The notes under the pieces are model-generated. The model saw nothing but the letters and a program-made list of their open reading frames with translations. It did no database searches and was not told where the DNA came from. A DNA stretch of 64,000 bases, from NCBI GenBank assembly GCA_004431415.1, contig QPMI01000098.1:62001-126000 (forward strand), in the 5' to 3' direction. Shown piece by piece: positions 1 through 11,616 of the stretch; positions within the stretch are counted from its first letter, which is position 1; the number at the start of each line of letters is the position of its first letter. The stretch comes from Cyanophora paradoxa (Eukaryota; Glaucocystophyceae; Cyanophorales; Cyanophoraceae). The position numbers were made by a program, and so were the translations under genes.

Positions 1-364
1 GCAAGCCTGAAGTCGAGTCGACTCATGATCAGCTGATCCGAGCCTGATCGTCGGTCCGTCGACGCGGCAGTGACGTCGACCGTCAGCAAGTTTCTCACTA
101 CCACGGTAGTACTAGGCTCGTAGTACGTATACCAAGCGCGTCGTACTTTATAAGGAAGCGCGCGCGCGCGCCGCGGGCGCCAACTTGGCGAGTTGACTCC
201 TTGTACTTCTAGCTACAGCCTTGTACTTCCTGTCAGGCTAGCGTTCTACCCGGCCTATCCGCCATCCCCCCCAGGAGGGTACAAGTCCCCTGCTTCGGCT
301 CGCCTTACGAACTTCAGGCGCCGGTATCAGGCGTGCGCGGCATCTAAATTTGCAGCGCTCTAGC
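1..364. other. Left-edge spacer
   Basis: No gene is supported here. A TATA-like string (ctttataagg) lies near 145-154, about 210 bases before the first gene's start, followed by a short alternating GC run. Either could belong to a promoter, but nothing beyond position supports that. Confidence 0.3.
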
Positions 365-1547
365 ATGGCGGAGTGGGACGGGTGCACGCTGTCCGCGACG
401 CTGCAGGACGCCATGGTGAAGCACAGGAATGACGTGCACGCGGCGGGGAAGGCAGGCCAGTGGGACAAGCTTTTGGCGCTTCTCGAAGAAGAGCCCGCCT
501 TCGTGAACAGTTCGGGTATGGACGACGCGGGCAAGGACCTGTACTCGCCGCTTCGTGCGTACGCCAGCTCGTATATCACACGGTTTATATTGCTAGCTCT
601 GAATTACACATAGCCGAGCTCTGCGTCTGACTCAGTGACGCACCTTAAACGCGCAGACTGGGCGGCAGAGCTCGGCGCCCCGAAGGCGGTCGTGGAGAAG
701 TTGGTGAAAATGCGTGCGTGGCGAAGCTTGCGCAATCTGAACGGAGAAACGGCGGAAGACGTGGCCAGGAGGACGGGCCGACCCGAGCTCGCGGATCAGC
801 TGAAGCCAGCGAAGCGCGAGGACTGCCCCGAGCCCGAAGTCCTCAAGTCGCTCCAGGTGAGCCAGTCGCAGCGTTCGTTGCGCACGGGATGATGCGCCCA
901 TGCTGCGCGTTACACGCGCGGCGCGGTGCGGGCTCAGCGTATCTCGCAGAAGCACTTCCACGATGTCATCCGGGCGCGCTGCAAGGACCTGTGTGAGGAG
1001 CACGGTAGCCGCCTCCCCTGCCTTGCGGCAAGGAACGCACTAAACCTTTTCCCTAGCCCTTCGCCTGCCCGAGATAGAGCCCCTGACGGAGATCTTGGGC
1101 GGCGGCGAAGACCCGGACTTGGCCGCGGGGGCCTCCTGGTATTTCACTGTACCCGGAATGTGCGCCACCCCCCTCCCCCCCAGGCCTCCCCCACCCCGCA
1201 TCCCTCCTGCCTCCTGCCCTCGCCTGGCAACCCTCACGCGCGCATATGCATCCCTCCCCGGCAGGTACGGAGGCTTCTCGTGAGCTTTTCCTGCCGCCTT
1301 GCGCCCCCTTCTGTCTTTGTGCCCTTGAGCCGGCGCGCAGGTACAGGCTCGCCGACGTAGCCGGGGACCCGTGCCTTGTCGCCGAGAGCTGGTGCCGCCC
1401 CACCGCGGCTCAGCCTGCCGTGGGCCGTTCGCCTCACCAGTACCCCCCCCCCCTTTGGGGCGCAGGTGCCGGGTCGCAGAGGGGTCCGGCCAGCGCCACC
1501 TCGTCACCCCGTTCGGCAGCGTTCTCCTCGCCGAGGGCTTCGTCTGA
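365..1547 (+). CDS. Small ankyrin-type protein, seven exons
   Basis: Seven exons join in one frame: 365-554, 657-856, 938-1004, 1057-1159, 1265-1279, 1341-1391 and 1466-1547, giving about 235 residues. The first junction restores an ankyrin signature, PLHWAAELG, followed by a second helix and the end-of-repeat motif GETAEDVARRTGRPELAD. So residues 30-130 form one or two ankyrin repeats. The C-terminal half contains WYFTVPGMYGGFSYRLADV, a Trp/Tyr-rich module that I associate with algal ankyrin proteins but cannot name. The start MAEWDG was chosen because it begins the coding-like stretch. One exon is only 15 nt. Introns are 52-105 nt, with branch-like ctgac/ctaac. No signal peptide or membrane segment is visible. 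The role is probably protein-protein interaction; the partner is unknown. Confidence 0.8.
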
Positions 1548-2088
1548 TATCAACTTGGCAATTTGACATCGATGCAATAATCAATGAGATCTAGAGCACC
1601 CCGAGGCTCAGTGGCCGGTGCATGGTAGCAGTTAGTCAGCTCGAAACCGACGCACGGTTTACCCGGCTGTGTTGCTGGAGCAACAAAGAACGAAAGCTTA
1701 CCGGGAGGTCCAGGAGCTGCCAGCTGCTATTGGCAATTGCAAGACATGGGTGCATCCAAACTTGATTCCAAAGATCCAAGGCTAGGACTCAATTATACGT
1801 AAACTACTGCCCAATCAACATAAAGCAAGAAAATTACGTGTACGTTAACAGGCATAATTGAACTGATGAGCGGAATGCGGAATGCGCAAAGATGCGAATG
1901 AAGGACTACAATAAATGGAAACTGTGACAATGCAAGCTCGGTCACGCTGTGATCCACGATCTGAAAGAGAGCTCGAGTACATGGGCTTGTATCTGGCCTA
2001 CAATCAATCAATCAGTCAATCGATATGGCTATTCGTAACTAGACTAAAGGCGATCCTGGCGCGCGAAACTGATCTCAGGGGGCTGCTG
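1548..2088. other. Convergent AT-rich spacer
   Basis: This spacer lies between the 3' ends of the ankyrin gene and the transmembrane cyclase gene. It is much less GC-rich than its neighbours and carries a short caat-type repeat near 2001-2023. It presumably holds both 3' UTRs and polyadenylation sites. I see no RNA gene or conserved ORF. Confidence 0.5.
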
Positions 2089-4052
2089 CTAGGAAGGAAG
2101 GGGGGCGGGGTCTGCGTCGGAGGAGGCGGGGCCGGTGGCGGGGCGGGGCCCCGGGAGGAGGGACTCGTTGGAGGAGGAGGCGCGGACGAGGGTGACGAAG
2201 TAGGAGGCGGGGTCGCCGGCCCCCGCCGCCCGCCCCGAGGGCTCCTTGACGGAGACGAGCGCGACGGCGCCGCCCGTCCCCGAGGGCGACCGCTCCGACG
2301 CCGGCGTGAACGCAAAGGGCGAGAGGCCTGCGCCCCCGCCCCTGCTCAGCCGGGGCTGGGAAGGGGCGGGGAGCGGCGGGGCGGGGCAAAGCAGACCGCC
2401 CTGTGTGGAGGCGCGGACGATGGAGGCGACGGCGGAGGTGGCCTGGACGAGGCCCGGCACCCCCGTGTGCTCCATCTCCATCGCCCCGTCCACCGCGGGG
2501 CCGAACAGGTCCCAGATCCAACGCTTCGCCCCGATGATGCCGCCCGCCGCCGAGCCCACCGCCACCCCGATCCGCACCTGCCCCGCGCCCCGCCGGCCCT
2601 CAGCGCCCCCGCCCGCGCGCCCGGGGAGGAAAGGCCGGGGGCCGCTCGCCTGGAGGGGCCGGCGCGTGCCCGGGATGAAGGTCTCCTCGTACACGTCCGC
2701 CATCTCGCACGCCGCCCGCAGGATCGCCACCACCTGCCGGGGGGGTACGTTGGGGCCGGGGGGGTGGTGGAAGAGGAGGGGTACGGGGCGCACGTCCTCG
2801 TCGGAGGCGCCGCCCTCGTGGATGCCGACGACGCCCATCCAGGCGTCCCCGATCGTCTTGAGGGTCGTCTGGTTGGCCCGCCCCGCCTCAAGCCGGGGCG
2901 CAGCCGGCGGGGCGGGGCGGGGCGGGGCGGGGTGCGGACCACGCCGTGGGCGGCGGCGATCTCGTCGCAGGCGGTGAAGACCTGCGCGAACGAAAGAGAG
3001 CGGGGTCAGGCGGGGCGGCGGGGCGGGGCGGGCCTCGTTGAGCTCGAGCTCAAGGGGGCGGGCCTCGTTGAGCATGCCGACGAGCTCCTCGGCGGCGAGG
3101 CTGGAGGAGAGCTCCGTGAAGCCCACGATGTCCGAGCAGAGCACCGCCACGCGCCTGAGGGGCGCCGGTGAGGCGCGGGGCGGGGCGGGGGCGGGGCGGG
3201 CGGCCAGGGCCTGGCGCACTCGTAGGAGAGGACGGTGGCGTCGCGCAGCTCGACCGACGTGCTCGCCGCCGCCGCGCCCCCGCCGCCGCCGCCGGCCGGC
3301 GCCGCCTCCGCCCGCCGCCCCTCGCCGGCCTCGCGCGGCGAGTTGCCCTGCGACGCCTCCGCGGAGCTCGCCGGGTGGAGGCCCCCGCCGCCGCCGCCGG
3401 GGAGGCCGGGGAGAGGGGCGCGGGGCGCGGGGCCGGCCCGCCCGAGGCGCGGCGGCCCTCCGAGGCGCGGGCCTTGTGCGCGTGCAGGACGTCGACCACC
3501 GGCGGCGGCATGCAGAGGTCCAGCAGGCCTGGCCGGCCCCGGCGGTAAGCGGCGGGGCGGCGAGCGGCGGGGCGGGGCGAGGCGGGGCGGGGGCACCGTT
3601 GGTGTCGCGGGACTCCTGGGTGAGGCGCTCGGTCTCGCGGGCGGCGAGGAGCTCGGAGAGGAAGGCGCGGCGGCCCTCGCGCTCCCGGAAGAACGAGACC
3701 GTCCCCGCCGCCAGCGCCGTCAGCGCCGCGAAGAGGGGCGAGAGCCCGTTCAGCCGCCCGATCTGCCGCGCGGCGTGACGAGGGCGCCGGGGCGGCGGGC
3801 GGGCGGAGCGGGGCGGGGCGCGCCAGGCCGAGGAAAGAGATGAGGAAGACGCCGACGCAGCAGATCTGGGACTCGTAGAACGAGGCCGACGGGGCGCTGC
3901 CGGCGCGGGTGAGGCCGGCGCGGGGCGGGGGGAGCGCGCCGGCGGGGCAGCGGCGCGGCGGCGGCGGGGCGCACTTGAGGAGGATGATGAGGACGACGGC
4001 GTCGCCGTCCGACATGCTCCGCACCGTGTACGTCGACTGCCGGGGGCGCGCG

Positions 4053-4088
<36 letters not shown>

Positions 4089-7000
4089 CGGGGTCGGCCC
4101 TCGCGCGCGGGAGCGCAGACGGCGGGGACGGGGGCGCTGCGCACGACGTTCATGCTCTCCAAGCCCCACTTGACGCCCATCATGACGAGGAGGCCGCCGA
4201 ACATGGTCCGCCGCAGCGCCTGCCGGCCGCGCTCAGTCGAGGCGGGGGCCGGCGCGGCGGCGCGGCGCTCGCTGGCGAGCCTGCTGGAGGCGGAGGGAGG
4301 AGGAGCGCCAGAAGGAGAGGCCGAGGACGGCGGTGAGGATGGGGACTACCACCAAGTAGCGCAGCCAGAGGCGCCGCTCCAGGTTGTACCCCGCCGCTCC
4401 CAGCGCCCACTGCGGCCCCTGTCACGAGGAGCGGCGGGGCGGCGGCGGGGGCGGGGGCTCGCCTCGAGGATGGGCCAGATGACGTTGTGGAGGATGAGGA
4501 CGGCGATCATCTTGCGCATGCCCAGCAGGCCGCCCTGCGCGGGCCGGCGCTCAGGGCGGGAGCGGCTGCGCGGGGCGGGGCGGTGGCGGGGGCGGCGCAC
4601 GGCCTCGCGCTCGAGGGTGTAGGAGCGCTCGGCGTCGGCGTCGTAGAAGTGCATGCGCCACCAGGGCCGCGTCTCCTCCATCGCCTGCGCGCCCCGCCCC
4701 CTCAGAGGCGTCCCCGCGAGCGGGGCGGGGCGGGACGGGGCGCACGACGATGGCGTGCGCGCGGCCCGACTGCGACTGGAACTGCTCCATCATGGCCTGG
4801 GCAGCCATGGAGGCGCGGCGCTGCTGCTGGCGCCCCCCGGGCGGGCCCGACGGCGAGCGGGCCCCGGGCGGCACCGGGCTCGGCGCCACCGCGTTCCGCC
4901 CGAAGGAGCGGCTGGGCGGGGCGAGGCCCGCGGCGCGGCCGGCGGGGCCCAGGGCGCCCAGGCCCTCGCCCGAGGCGCTGGCCGACGCAAGCGACTCGCG
5001 CTTGGGCTCGAGGGGGGCCTCGGGGGGCGGGCGGGGAGGGCGGCCGGGCCGGCGAGGGGACGGCCGCCTCGGGGGCGGGGGCCGGGCTCGGGAAGACGGC
5101 CTCCTCGCGGCCCACGAACGGGCTCCGGCGGCGGAACGAGGCGCCCAGCGAGTCCATCTCCCGCGACTGCCGCGGGTTCGAAGCCCCGTCGCCGCTCCCC
5201 GCCTCGCCGCCTCCGGCCGACTGCAGGCCGATGCCGGCGAGGCCGCCCGAGGGCGGGCCCCCCGAGCTGCGCGGCTGCAGCAGGCCGCTCGAGCGCGGCT
5301 GCATCAGCCCACTGGAGGAATGCGGGGCGTCGACGGCGAGCGGGAGGGCCCCGCTCAGGCCCTCCTCCGCCGACGAGGCCCGCCGGGCGAGCAGCAGCGC
5401 CGAGGAGGAGCTGACGGGGCGCGGCGAGGCCTCCTCGGCGGCCCCCGAGGGCGGGCGGGGCCCCGCCGAGGGCGGCGAGAGGGTCCCGTGCTCGGCGGTG
5501 TAGCGGCGGGCGCTGAGGAGGGCCTCAGAGGAGCCGGCCTCGGCCTGCCGGCGCAGGATGAAGGCCTCGGGGGACCAGCGCGTGTCCCGCTCCGCCTGCA
5601 CCACGCGCCGCAGCGGCTGCAGGATCGGCACCCCGGGGCGCGCCAGCGGCGGCAGCGTCTGCGGGGGCCCGCCCCGCGTGCGTTCCGCGTGCGGGGGCGA
5701 GTGCGGGATCGTCGCCGGGGCCTTGTGGGGCGCCGGCGTGGCGAGGAGGGTGGATAGGGCGAGGTCGGAGGCGGTGTGCGCGATGGAGGAGCCGGCGAGG
5801 GCGCCCGAGGCGAGCGACGAGGCCGAGCCGCGCCGCGGGTCCGTCCCGGGCGGCGCCAGGCCGTCCCCCGCGGGAACGAAGAGGACGGGGACGGAGGGCG
5901 GGCGGGACGAGCCGCTGCCGGTCGTCTCCTCGTGGAGGCCCATCGCGACGACCGCCAGCTCCTCCTCGCGGCACACGAAGTGGCAGAGCATGACGCCCTT
6001 GCCCTGCCCCGCCCTCAGCGCGGAGGCCGGGCAGGGGGCGGGCGCGGGGCCGGGGGGCACCTTGACGGCGATCTCGTGGCCCGGGGTGAACTCGTGGGAG
6101 CCGAACGGGAGCACGGCCTCCCGGAAGTGCGAGGAGACATGCATCCGCCCGGGCGCCCCGTGCATGCACATGCGCTGCCCCCCGGGGGTCGGCCCCCGGG
6201 GCGGGGCGGGGCGGGGCGGGGCGGGGCGGGACGGCGAGGGGCCGGCGCGCTCGGACCTGGGCGGTGTTGACGCTGTCGCCGAAGCAGTCGAAGAAGAGGC
6301 GACAGCCGATCATGCCGGCGACGGCCGGGCCGCAGTGCGCCCCGATCTGCAGGCGCACGCCCATGCGCTCGGCGGCGCGGAGGGCGTCCAGGCCGAAGGC
6401 GGCGGCGGCCTGCGCGGGTGCGCGTGGCCGCCGCCGCCCCGGCGGTGGCCCTCCAGGTCGAGCCCCGCGACGGCCATGAACATCGAGGCCCCGATCGTCT
6501 TGATCTTCTGCACCCCGTGCGCGTCCGCCAGCGCCTCCAGGCGGTTGAACATCTGCGCGCCCCCGCCCCCTCGGCCCCCGGCCCCCGGCCCGCCGCCCGG
6601 CCCCCGGCCCGCCGCCCGGCCCCCGCAACCCAGGCCGTTACCTTGTTCGCCCAGACGATCATGTTGCGCGCGTTGGTGTGCTGCAGCGCCGCCGCGTCAC
6701 GGGCGGGGCGCGGGGCGGGGCGGGACGGGACGGGGCGGGCGGGCGGGCGCACGTCCGACTCGAACTCCTCCTCCTTGGGGAACGAGATGTGGCAGAAGAG
6801 GACGGTCACTGCGCCCCGCCCCGCCCCCGCGGCGTCGGCGTCGGCGTCGGGCGAGGCGGCCAGGGAGGGGGCGGGGCGGGGGCGCACGCTGCTCGTAGCG
6901 CCTGTTGATGACCTCCCACTCCGAGCGCTTGATCGCGGAGATGATCTGCGCAGGCGCCCCGCCCCGGCTCGAGGGCGGCGGGGCTCGCTGGGGCGGGGCG

Positions 7001-8620
7001 GGGCGGGGCGGACGGCGTCGGGGAGGATGTTCCTGAGGATGAGGTCGGAGCGGGAGGCCTGCTGCTGGGCCGCCTGCCGCGCCGCCTCCGTCATGTCCCC
7101 CAGCAGGAACGTCCGCCGCGCCGTGTCCTCGTAGATGAACCCTGCCCCCGCCCCGCCCCGCCCCGTCGGCCCGCGCGGCGGCGCGGGGCGCGCTCGAGGC
7201 GGCCGCCGGCACCGAAGACGAGGGAGAGCAGGACGATGTCGAGGTAGGCGAAGAAGAAGACGATCGAGATCGTGCGGCTCCCCGCCGCGTTCTCCGACAC
7301 TGCCCCGCCCGCCCCCGCTCGCTCTCTCGCTCGCTCGCCGGCCCGCACAGGAAAGCCCGGCGGGGCGTGGCGGGGCGGGGCGGGGCGGGGCGGGGCGGGG
7401 CGCGCACGGCCGAAGGAGAGGTTCCCAGCTAGCTCGGCGAGGACCATGAAGAGGAGCCAGGGGAGGGAGCGGCGCAGCGGGACGTGCAGGGCGCAGATGT
7501 AGACGAAGCACATCGCCGGCCCGATCGTCGCGAACTCCACCGACAACGAGAACGCCTTCTGCACGCACAGGATCACGTACCCCACCGACGTGACCTGCCC
7601 CGCCCCGTCAGTCAGGAGGCCGGTCGGCCGGCCCCGCGCGTCGGCGGGCGGGCGCACCGCGCTGACGATAATCCAGAGGCGGGAGGGGGGCAGGCGCCGG
7701 ACGCGGCCCCAGGACATCGAGCCGGCCGAGGAGACGACGAGAAGGCCGAAGGAGCCCCACGTCGACACCGTCGAAAGCTGCACGTTTCGTATGCCCTGCG
7801 CGCGGAGGCGCCTCAGGCGCCGGCCGGGCTGGGGGGCGCGCCGGCGCCGCTGACCCTTCGTATGATGCTCCAGGTCACTGCAGGTCCCGATGGTGAGCCG
7901 AGCGGGGGGAGGGTGCCCGGCGCGGCACGCACGGTTCGCGATGGCGACGAGCAGCCCGATCAGAAGCAGCACGCGGAAGCGCTGCGGCGTCGTCTGCGCA
8001 TATCCCGCGCGGAAGCGCCCCTCGCCCGACCTGCCGCTGCGTGAGGGATTGGAAAGCGGCACTGGCGCTCTCGTGCTGACTTCGAGGGAAAGCGCAGCGA
8101 GCGCGCGTCGAGCACGTGGGCCTTCGCGAGGTGCGGGATTCTAACAGAAGAGTGATCCTCGGCTTCCGGATCGTCCGCGCTGCCCGCGCGGCTCGCGGCG
8201 CTGGAGAGTCCAAAGCGAGCGCTTTTTATGCGAGGGCGGGCGGTTGAGGGCAGTCCTTCCAGGCGGGGTTGCTGCCGATCCGTCGGGTGTGCAAGCCTGC
8301 GATATCCCGGCTTGCACACCATGGAGAGTGTCATTGAGAAATGCATACCATCTGTGGACGTCTGCGAGGTCCAGGGTGGACATGGGGCGCGACCGACGCA
8401 GGGAGGGGTTTGTCGTCGCTAGCGGCGCTTTGCCGAAGTTGCCGGAGCCAGCCATCGACACTACCGATCCACTGTTCCCCCGCTTAATCCAACTGCCGCT
8501 GTGGTGGCTGCCACCGCCGTTGGAATCGACCGCCTCCATCAAGCCGGCCGCCCCGCCATCGATTTGCGAGTTGGAACGCCTCCGGCGCATCGAGCGGCCC
8601 GTTTCCACCACCAGCTCCAT
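2089..8620 (-). CDS. Transmembrane adenylyl cyclase, two catalytic domains in inverted order
   Basis: This multi-exon gene reads from 8620 down to 2089. A basic, Ser-rich N-terminus (MELVVETGRSMRRRR) leads into about six hydrophobic segments (8030-7200). The first class III cyclase domain (about 6870-6080) has FCHISF, KIKTIGASMFMAVAGL and FDCFGDSVNTAQRM. After a long low-complexity linker comes a second set of hydrophobic segments (4560-3640, for example LRYLVVVPILTAVLGLSFW). The second cyclase domain (about 3190-2400) has VAVLCSDIVGFTEL and LKTIGDAWMGVVG. Domain 1 keeps the adenine-selecting Lys and Asp and the catalytic Asn and Arg, but lacks both metal Asp residues. Domain 2 keeps both metal Asp but has Asp and Glu where Asn and Arg are expected. 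The pair is therefore complementary and should make cAMP from ATP at a membrane. Exon ends near the N-terminus (8350-8040) are uncertain, and two separate genes cannot be fully excluded. Confidence 0.82.
4054..4088. repeat. Poly-G run of 35 (poly-C in the intron transcript)
   Basis: Thirty-five uninterrupted G on the + strand lie inside an intron of the minus-strand cyclase gene, between the second and third hydrophobic segments of the second membrane set. In the transcript it is poly-C. The exact length is likely to be unreliable. Confidence 0.9.
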
Positions 8621-9338
8621 TCGCCGCTGAAGGCTACTTCAATGACAGACCAGTTCGGCGCATGGGGACTGCAGCGACGTCGACTCTGCACCAGCTCCAA
8701 ATGTTTCTTTCTACGCGCTGCTAGCTAGCTTCCTGCTCGCCGCAGCCGCGCGGCGGACCGGCCGGGCGAGGGAGCCTTAGAGAGCAAACAGGCAAGCAGC
8801 AAGCTAGCATGCGCAAGGGATCCTTAGGGATGTCGACAGAGGGGGGTACAAACTGAGAAGCTGTTGAGGTCACGACGTCGATTCGCGAGTTCGCGCCAGA
8901 CATCATGATTTATGACACATGTACATGTACATATATTCCAAACACTATATATAGCTAATTTAGAAGTCAAACGCCACAATTGCAAACGATCGCGATCGAT
9001 CCACCCCCCTCGATCTCAAAATGGGTACAGGCTCAGTACAGCTATCGACGAAAAACGACCAGTGGGATGCGCGAATTAGTCGCGGCCCCATACATGTATA
9101 TACCATGATGCATATGACAGGAATGACACAAAATTAAAAGCGCAGATATATATATACATTATAATTATTTGAGCTATACATGAGCTAAGATCTAGATTCT
9201 ACATCAATAGAGCGCCGCCGGCTACTTGACAAGTACGTACACTTGTACCTGGACAACGTACCTGAGAGGCTGAGACTGGTCCTGGGACCTGATCATGAGT
9301 ACCTTAAGCTTGCTGCGCATGCGCGCGCGGCGTTCCCC
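8621..9338. promoter_or_regulatory. Divergent intergenic region
   Basis: This is the shared upstream region of the minus-strand cyclase gene and the plus-strand C2-domain gene. Its central part (8905-9240) is AT-rich, with tacatgta/atatata strings, a cgatcgcgatcgat palindrome near 8989, and no convincing ORF. It probably contains both promoters; no specific element can be assigned. Confidence 0.45.
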
Positions 9339-11278
9339 ATGCAGCTGCAGCCTCAGGCCTGCAGGCTAGCGCTGCAGCTCGCCGTACGCGTGCACGTGCG
9401 CGCGCGGCGTTCCCCATGGCCAGCTCGCCCCGCCGGCGCCCCGCCCGCGGGCCGAGGGCGCGGGGCCTCGGTGTTCGACAAGAAGCACGGCCCGGGGCCG
9501 GACCTGTACGTGCGGGCGCGGCTGCGGAAGTAGGTACAGAGGACGAGGGTCATCGAGGGCGAGGCGCCCGGCGAACCCCTTCTGGGGCCAGCTCCTTCCG
9601 GCCTTGTCCGCCCCCCGCCCCGCCCCGCCCCGCCCCGCCCCGCCCCGCCCCGCCCCTCCCGCCGCCGAGCCGAGCGCCCCGCAGCGAGCTCTCCTCCGGA
9701 TCCGACCTCCCCTCGAGCCTCGGGCTCCCCGAAGGTTCGCCCCGCGGCGCGCCCCGGCCCCGGTCGGCCCCGGTCGGCCCGGCCCGGGCCTGATGCGGGG
9801 CGGCAGTGCGCGGTGCTGGACAAGGACTTCCTGATATCGATGGACGAGGAGATCGGCGTGGCCGAATTCAACTGCGCCGAGATGCGCGCGCTGCACAAGG
9901 CCCGCCCCGCCCGCCCCGCCCCGGGGCCGCCCTCGGGCTCTAGATCTAGATCTAGATATAGATCTCAAGCGTGGGCCGGGCCGGGGTCAGGTGCACGTGT
10001 TGCAGCTGACGGCGCCGGTGCTGGACACGCACGGCCGCGCCGTCGCGATCGGCTCCCCCGCCATCCAGGCCCAGTTCATCCGGATCCCCGTGCGACCCCC
10101 TTCCCGGATCCCGGAACTGCGGCCCGCCGGGGGCGTGCGGCGACGTGGCGCGGCAGCGGGTGCGGGGGGCGGGGGAGGGCGCGCGCGCGGCGACAAGGCG
10201 GAGATCCCCGAGGGTGCGCCGCCCCGCGCGCGCCCCGCCGCGCCCCGGCTCGCCCGGCTCGGCCCGCGCGCCCGACGCCGGTGCAGTCGAGAAGGCGCTC
10301 AACCTGAAGATGAAGGAAACCGGAAGGCGCCTTCCACGCCTCCTCCTCCATATGCATGGCCAGTGCGCCCGCCGGCGCCCCCGCCCCGCCGCTCGGCGCC
10401 GGTCCCGCGCTGCGCTGCGTTCGAGGGCGGGGCGGGGCGGCAGAGTTCTGCGATTCGTACTGCGAGGTGTGGGTGAGCGGGGAGAAAAAGCGGCGGGAGC
10501 GGACGGAGGTCGTGGATGACTCAGTGAGCAGGACTCGCCCGTCTTCGAGGACGAGTACCAGCTGCAGCTGTGCGCCGCTGCCCCCGCCCGCCGCCCGCCG
10601 CCCGCCGGCCCCCACTGACGCGCGCGGTGCGGCCGCGGCAGGCCGCTGCGGGACCCCGGACATCGACAGGCGGTCCAGCTCAAGTTCTACGACGACAACG
10701 CGCCGATGCCGGACACGCTGCTCGGCGTCGCGGATCCCCCCGGAGATCCCGGTCTCGGAGGCGGGGCGCCCCGGCCCGGGCCCGGCGGCGCCGGCGGCGC
10801 CGGCACGATCGCGAAGGCGATCATCCGCGCCGCCGGGACCTCGAGGGGGGTACCTCGGGGCAGTCCGGCCCGCCCTCCCAGGTCGTCGTTACGATGCTGT
10901 ACGCCCCCAGGCACGCGAAGGAGGCGGGGAAGACGGAGGGACCGGCCCCGGCGGCTCCGGTGCCCGCCGTCGTCGCCAGGCAGGAGCTCGAGGCCGCTCC
11001 CGCGGGGCGCCGGCCCCCAAGGCCCTGCGGCGCCGGCCCCCGCCCGGGCCCCGCTGGCCGGCCCCGCGCCCGGCCGCGGCGGCCTCCTCAAGCTCCCGCC
11101 CGCCGGCGTTCCGAAGTTCGTCGGCGTGCTGCTACAGCTGATCGCGAAGTGCGTCGACGTCACCATCAAGTCTGCCGCGCGGACCCCCCCGGGCCCGACA
11201 CCGAGCCTCGAAGCGGCGCCACTTTGTGGAGGCGCCGGCGCAGTCACGGCGGCCGCGGCACCGCGGCAGCTAACTTAG
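9339..11278 (+). CDS. C2-domain protein (first domain damaged)
   Basis: Fragments of two C2 domains are spread over several exons. Domain 1 contains VFDKKHGPGPDLYVRARLRK, TRVIEGEA and NPFWGQLLPAL, then an exon with DKDFLISMDEEIGVAEF and VHVLQLTAPVLDTHG. Domain 2 runs from EKALNLKMKETGRRLPRLLL through CDSYCEVW, DSPVFEDEYQLQL and VQLKFYDDNAPMPDTLLGVA to VVVTMLYAPRHA. These match the beta-strands and Asp-rich Ca2+ loops of C2 domains, so Ca2+-dependent membrane or protein binding is likely. The start at 9339 is tentative. Between 9530 and 9565 the frame meets an in-frame TAG and a +1 shift just before NPFWG. The intron 9900-9990 appears to begin with GC. The gene may be functional with an assembly error, or decaying. 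The C-terminal 100 residues (VGVLLQLIAKCVDVTIKSA) are unassigned. Confidence 0.62.
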
Positions 11279-11616
11279 TAAGCTGATCATAAGTCCCGTC
11301 CCCGCGGCCCTATGTACTATTAACGTTAACTATACTATGATAAGTATCGCAAGTAATGATTAATATTGATATAAATTAACCATACGCATGCCCTGATGGC
11401 ACACCAAGTGCAACCCACGGTTAACCACCTCGTGAGCGCCCGGTTTCGTAAATGAATATGCATATCAGGGATATCAAAAATAGAGATAGCCTATTAGAGT
11501 ACAAGAATAGTTTAACCATGCTAGCTAGTTAGTTAAAGTCCGGAAAACTGCCTGCTCCAGGTGCACACGCTCTGACTGGTCACGAAATGCAAGAGCCTTG
11601 ACCCTAAACACGTGCA
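11279..11616. other. Convergent AT-rich spacer
   Basis: This spacer separates the 3' ends of the C2-domain gene and the repeat-protein gene. The stretch 11310-11520 is AT-rich, with TTAA-type strings and several short inverted repeats. No gene is seen. Confidence 0.5.
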
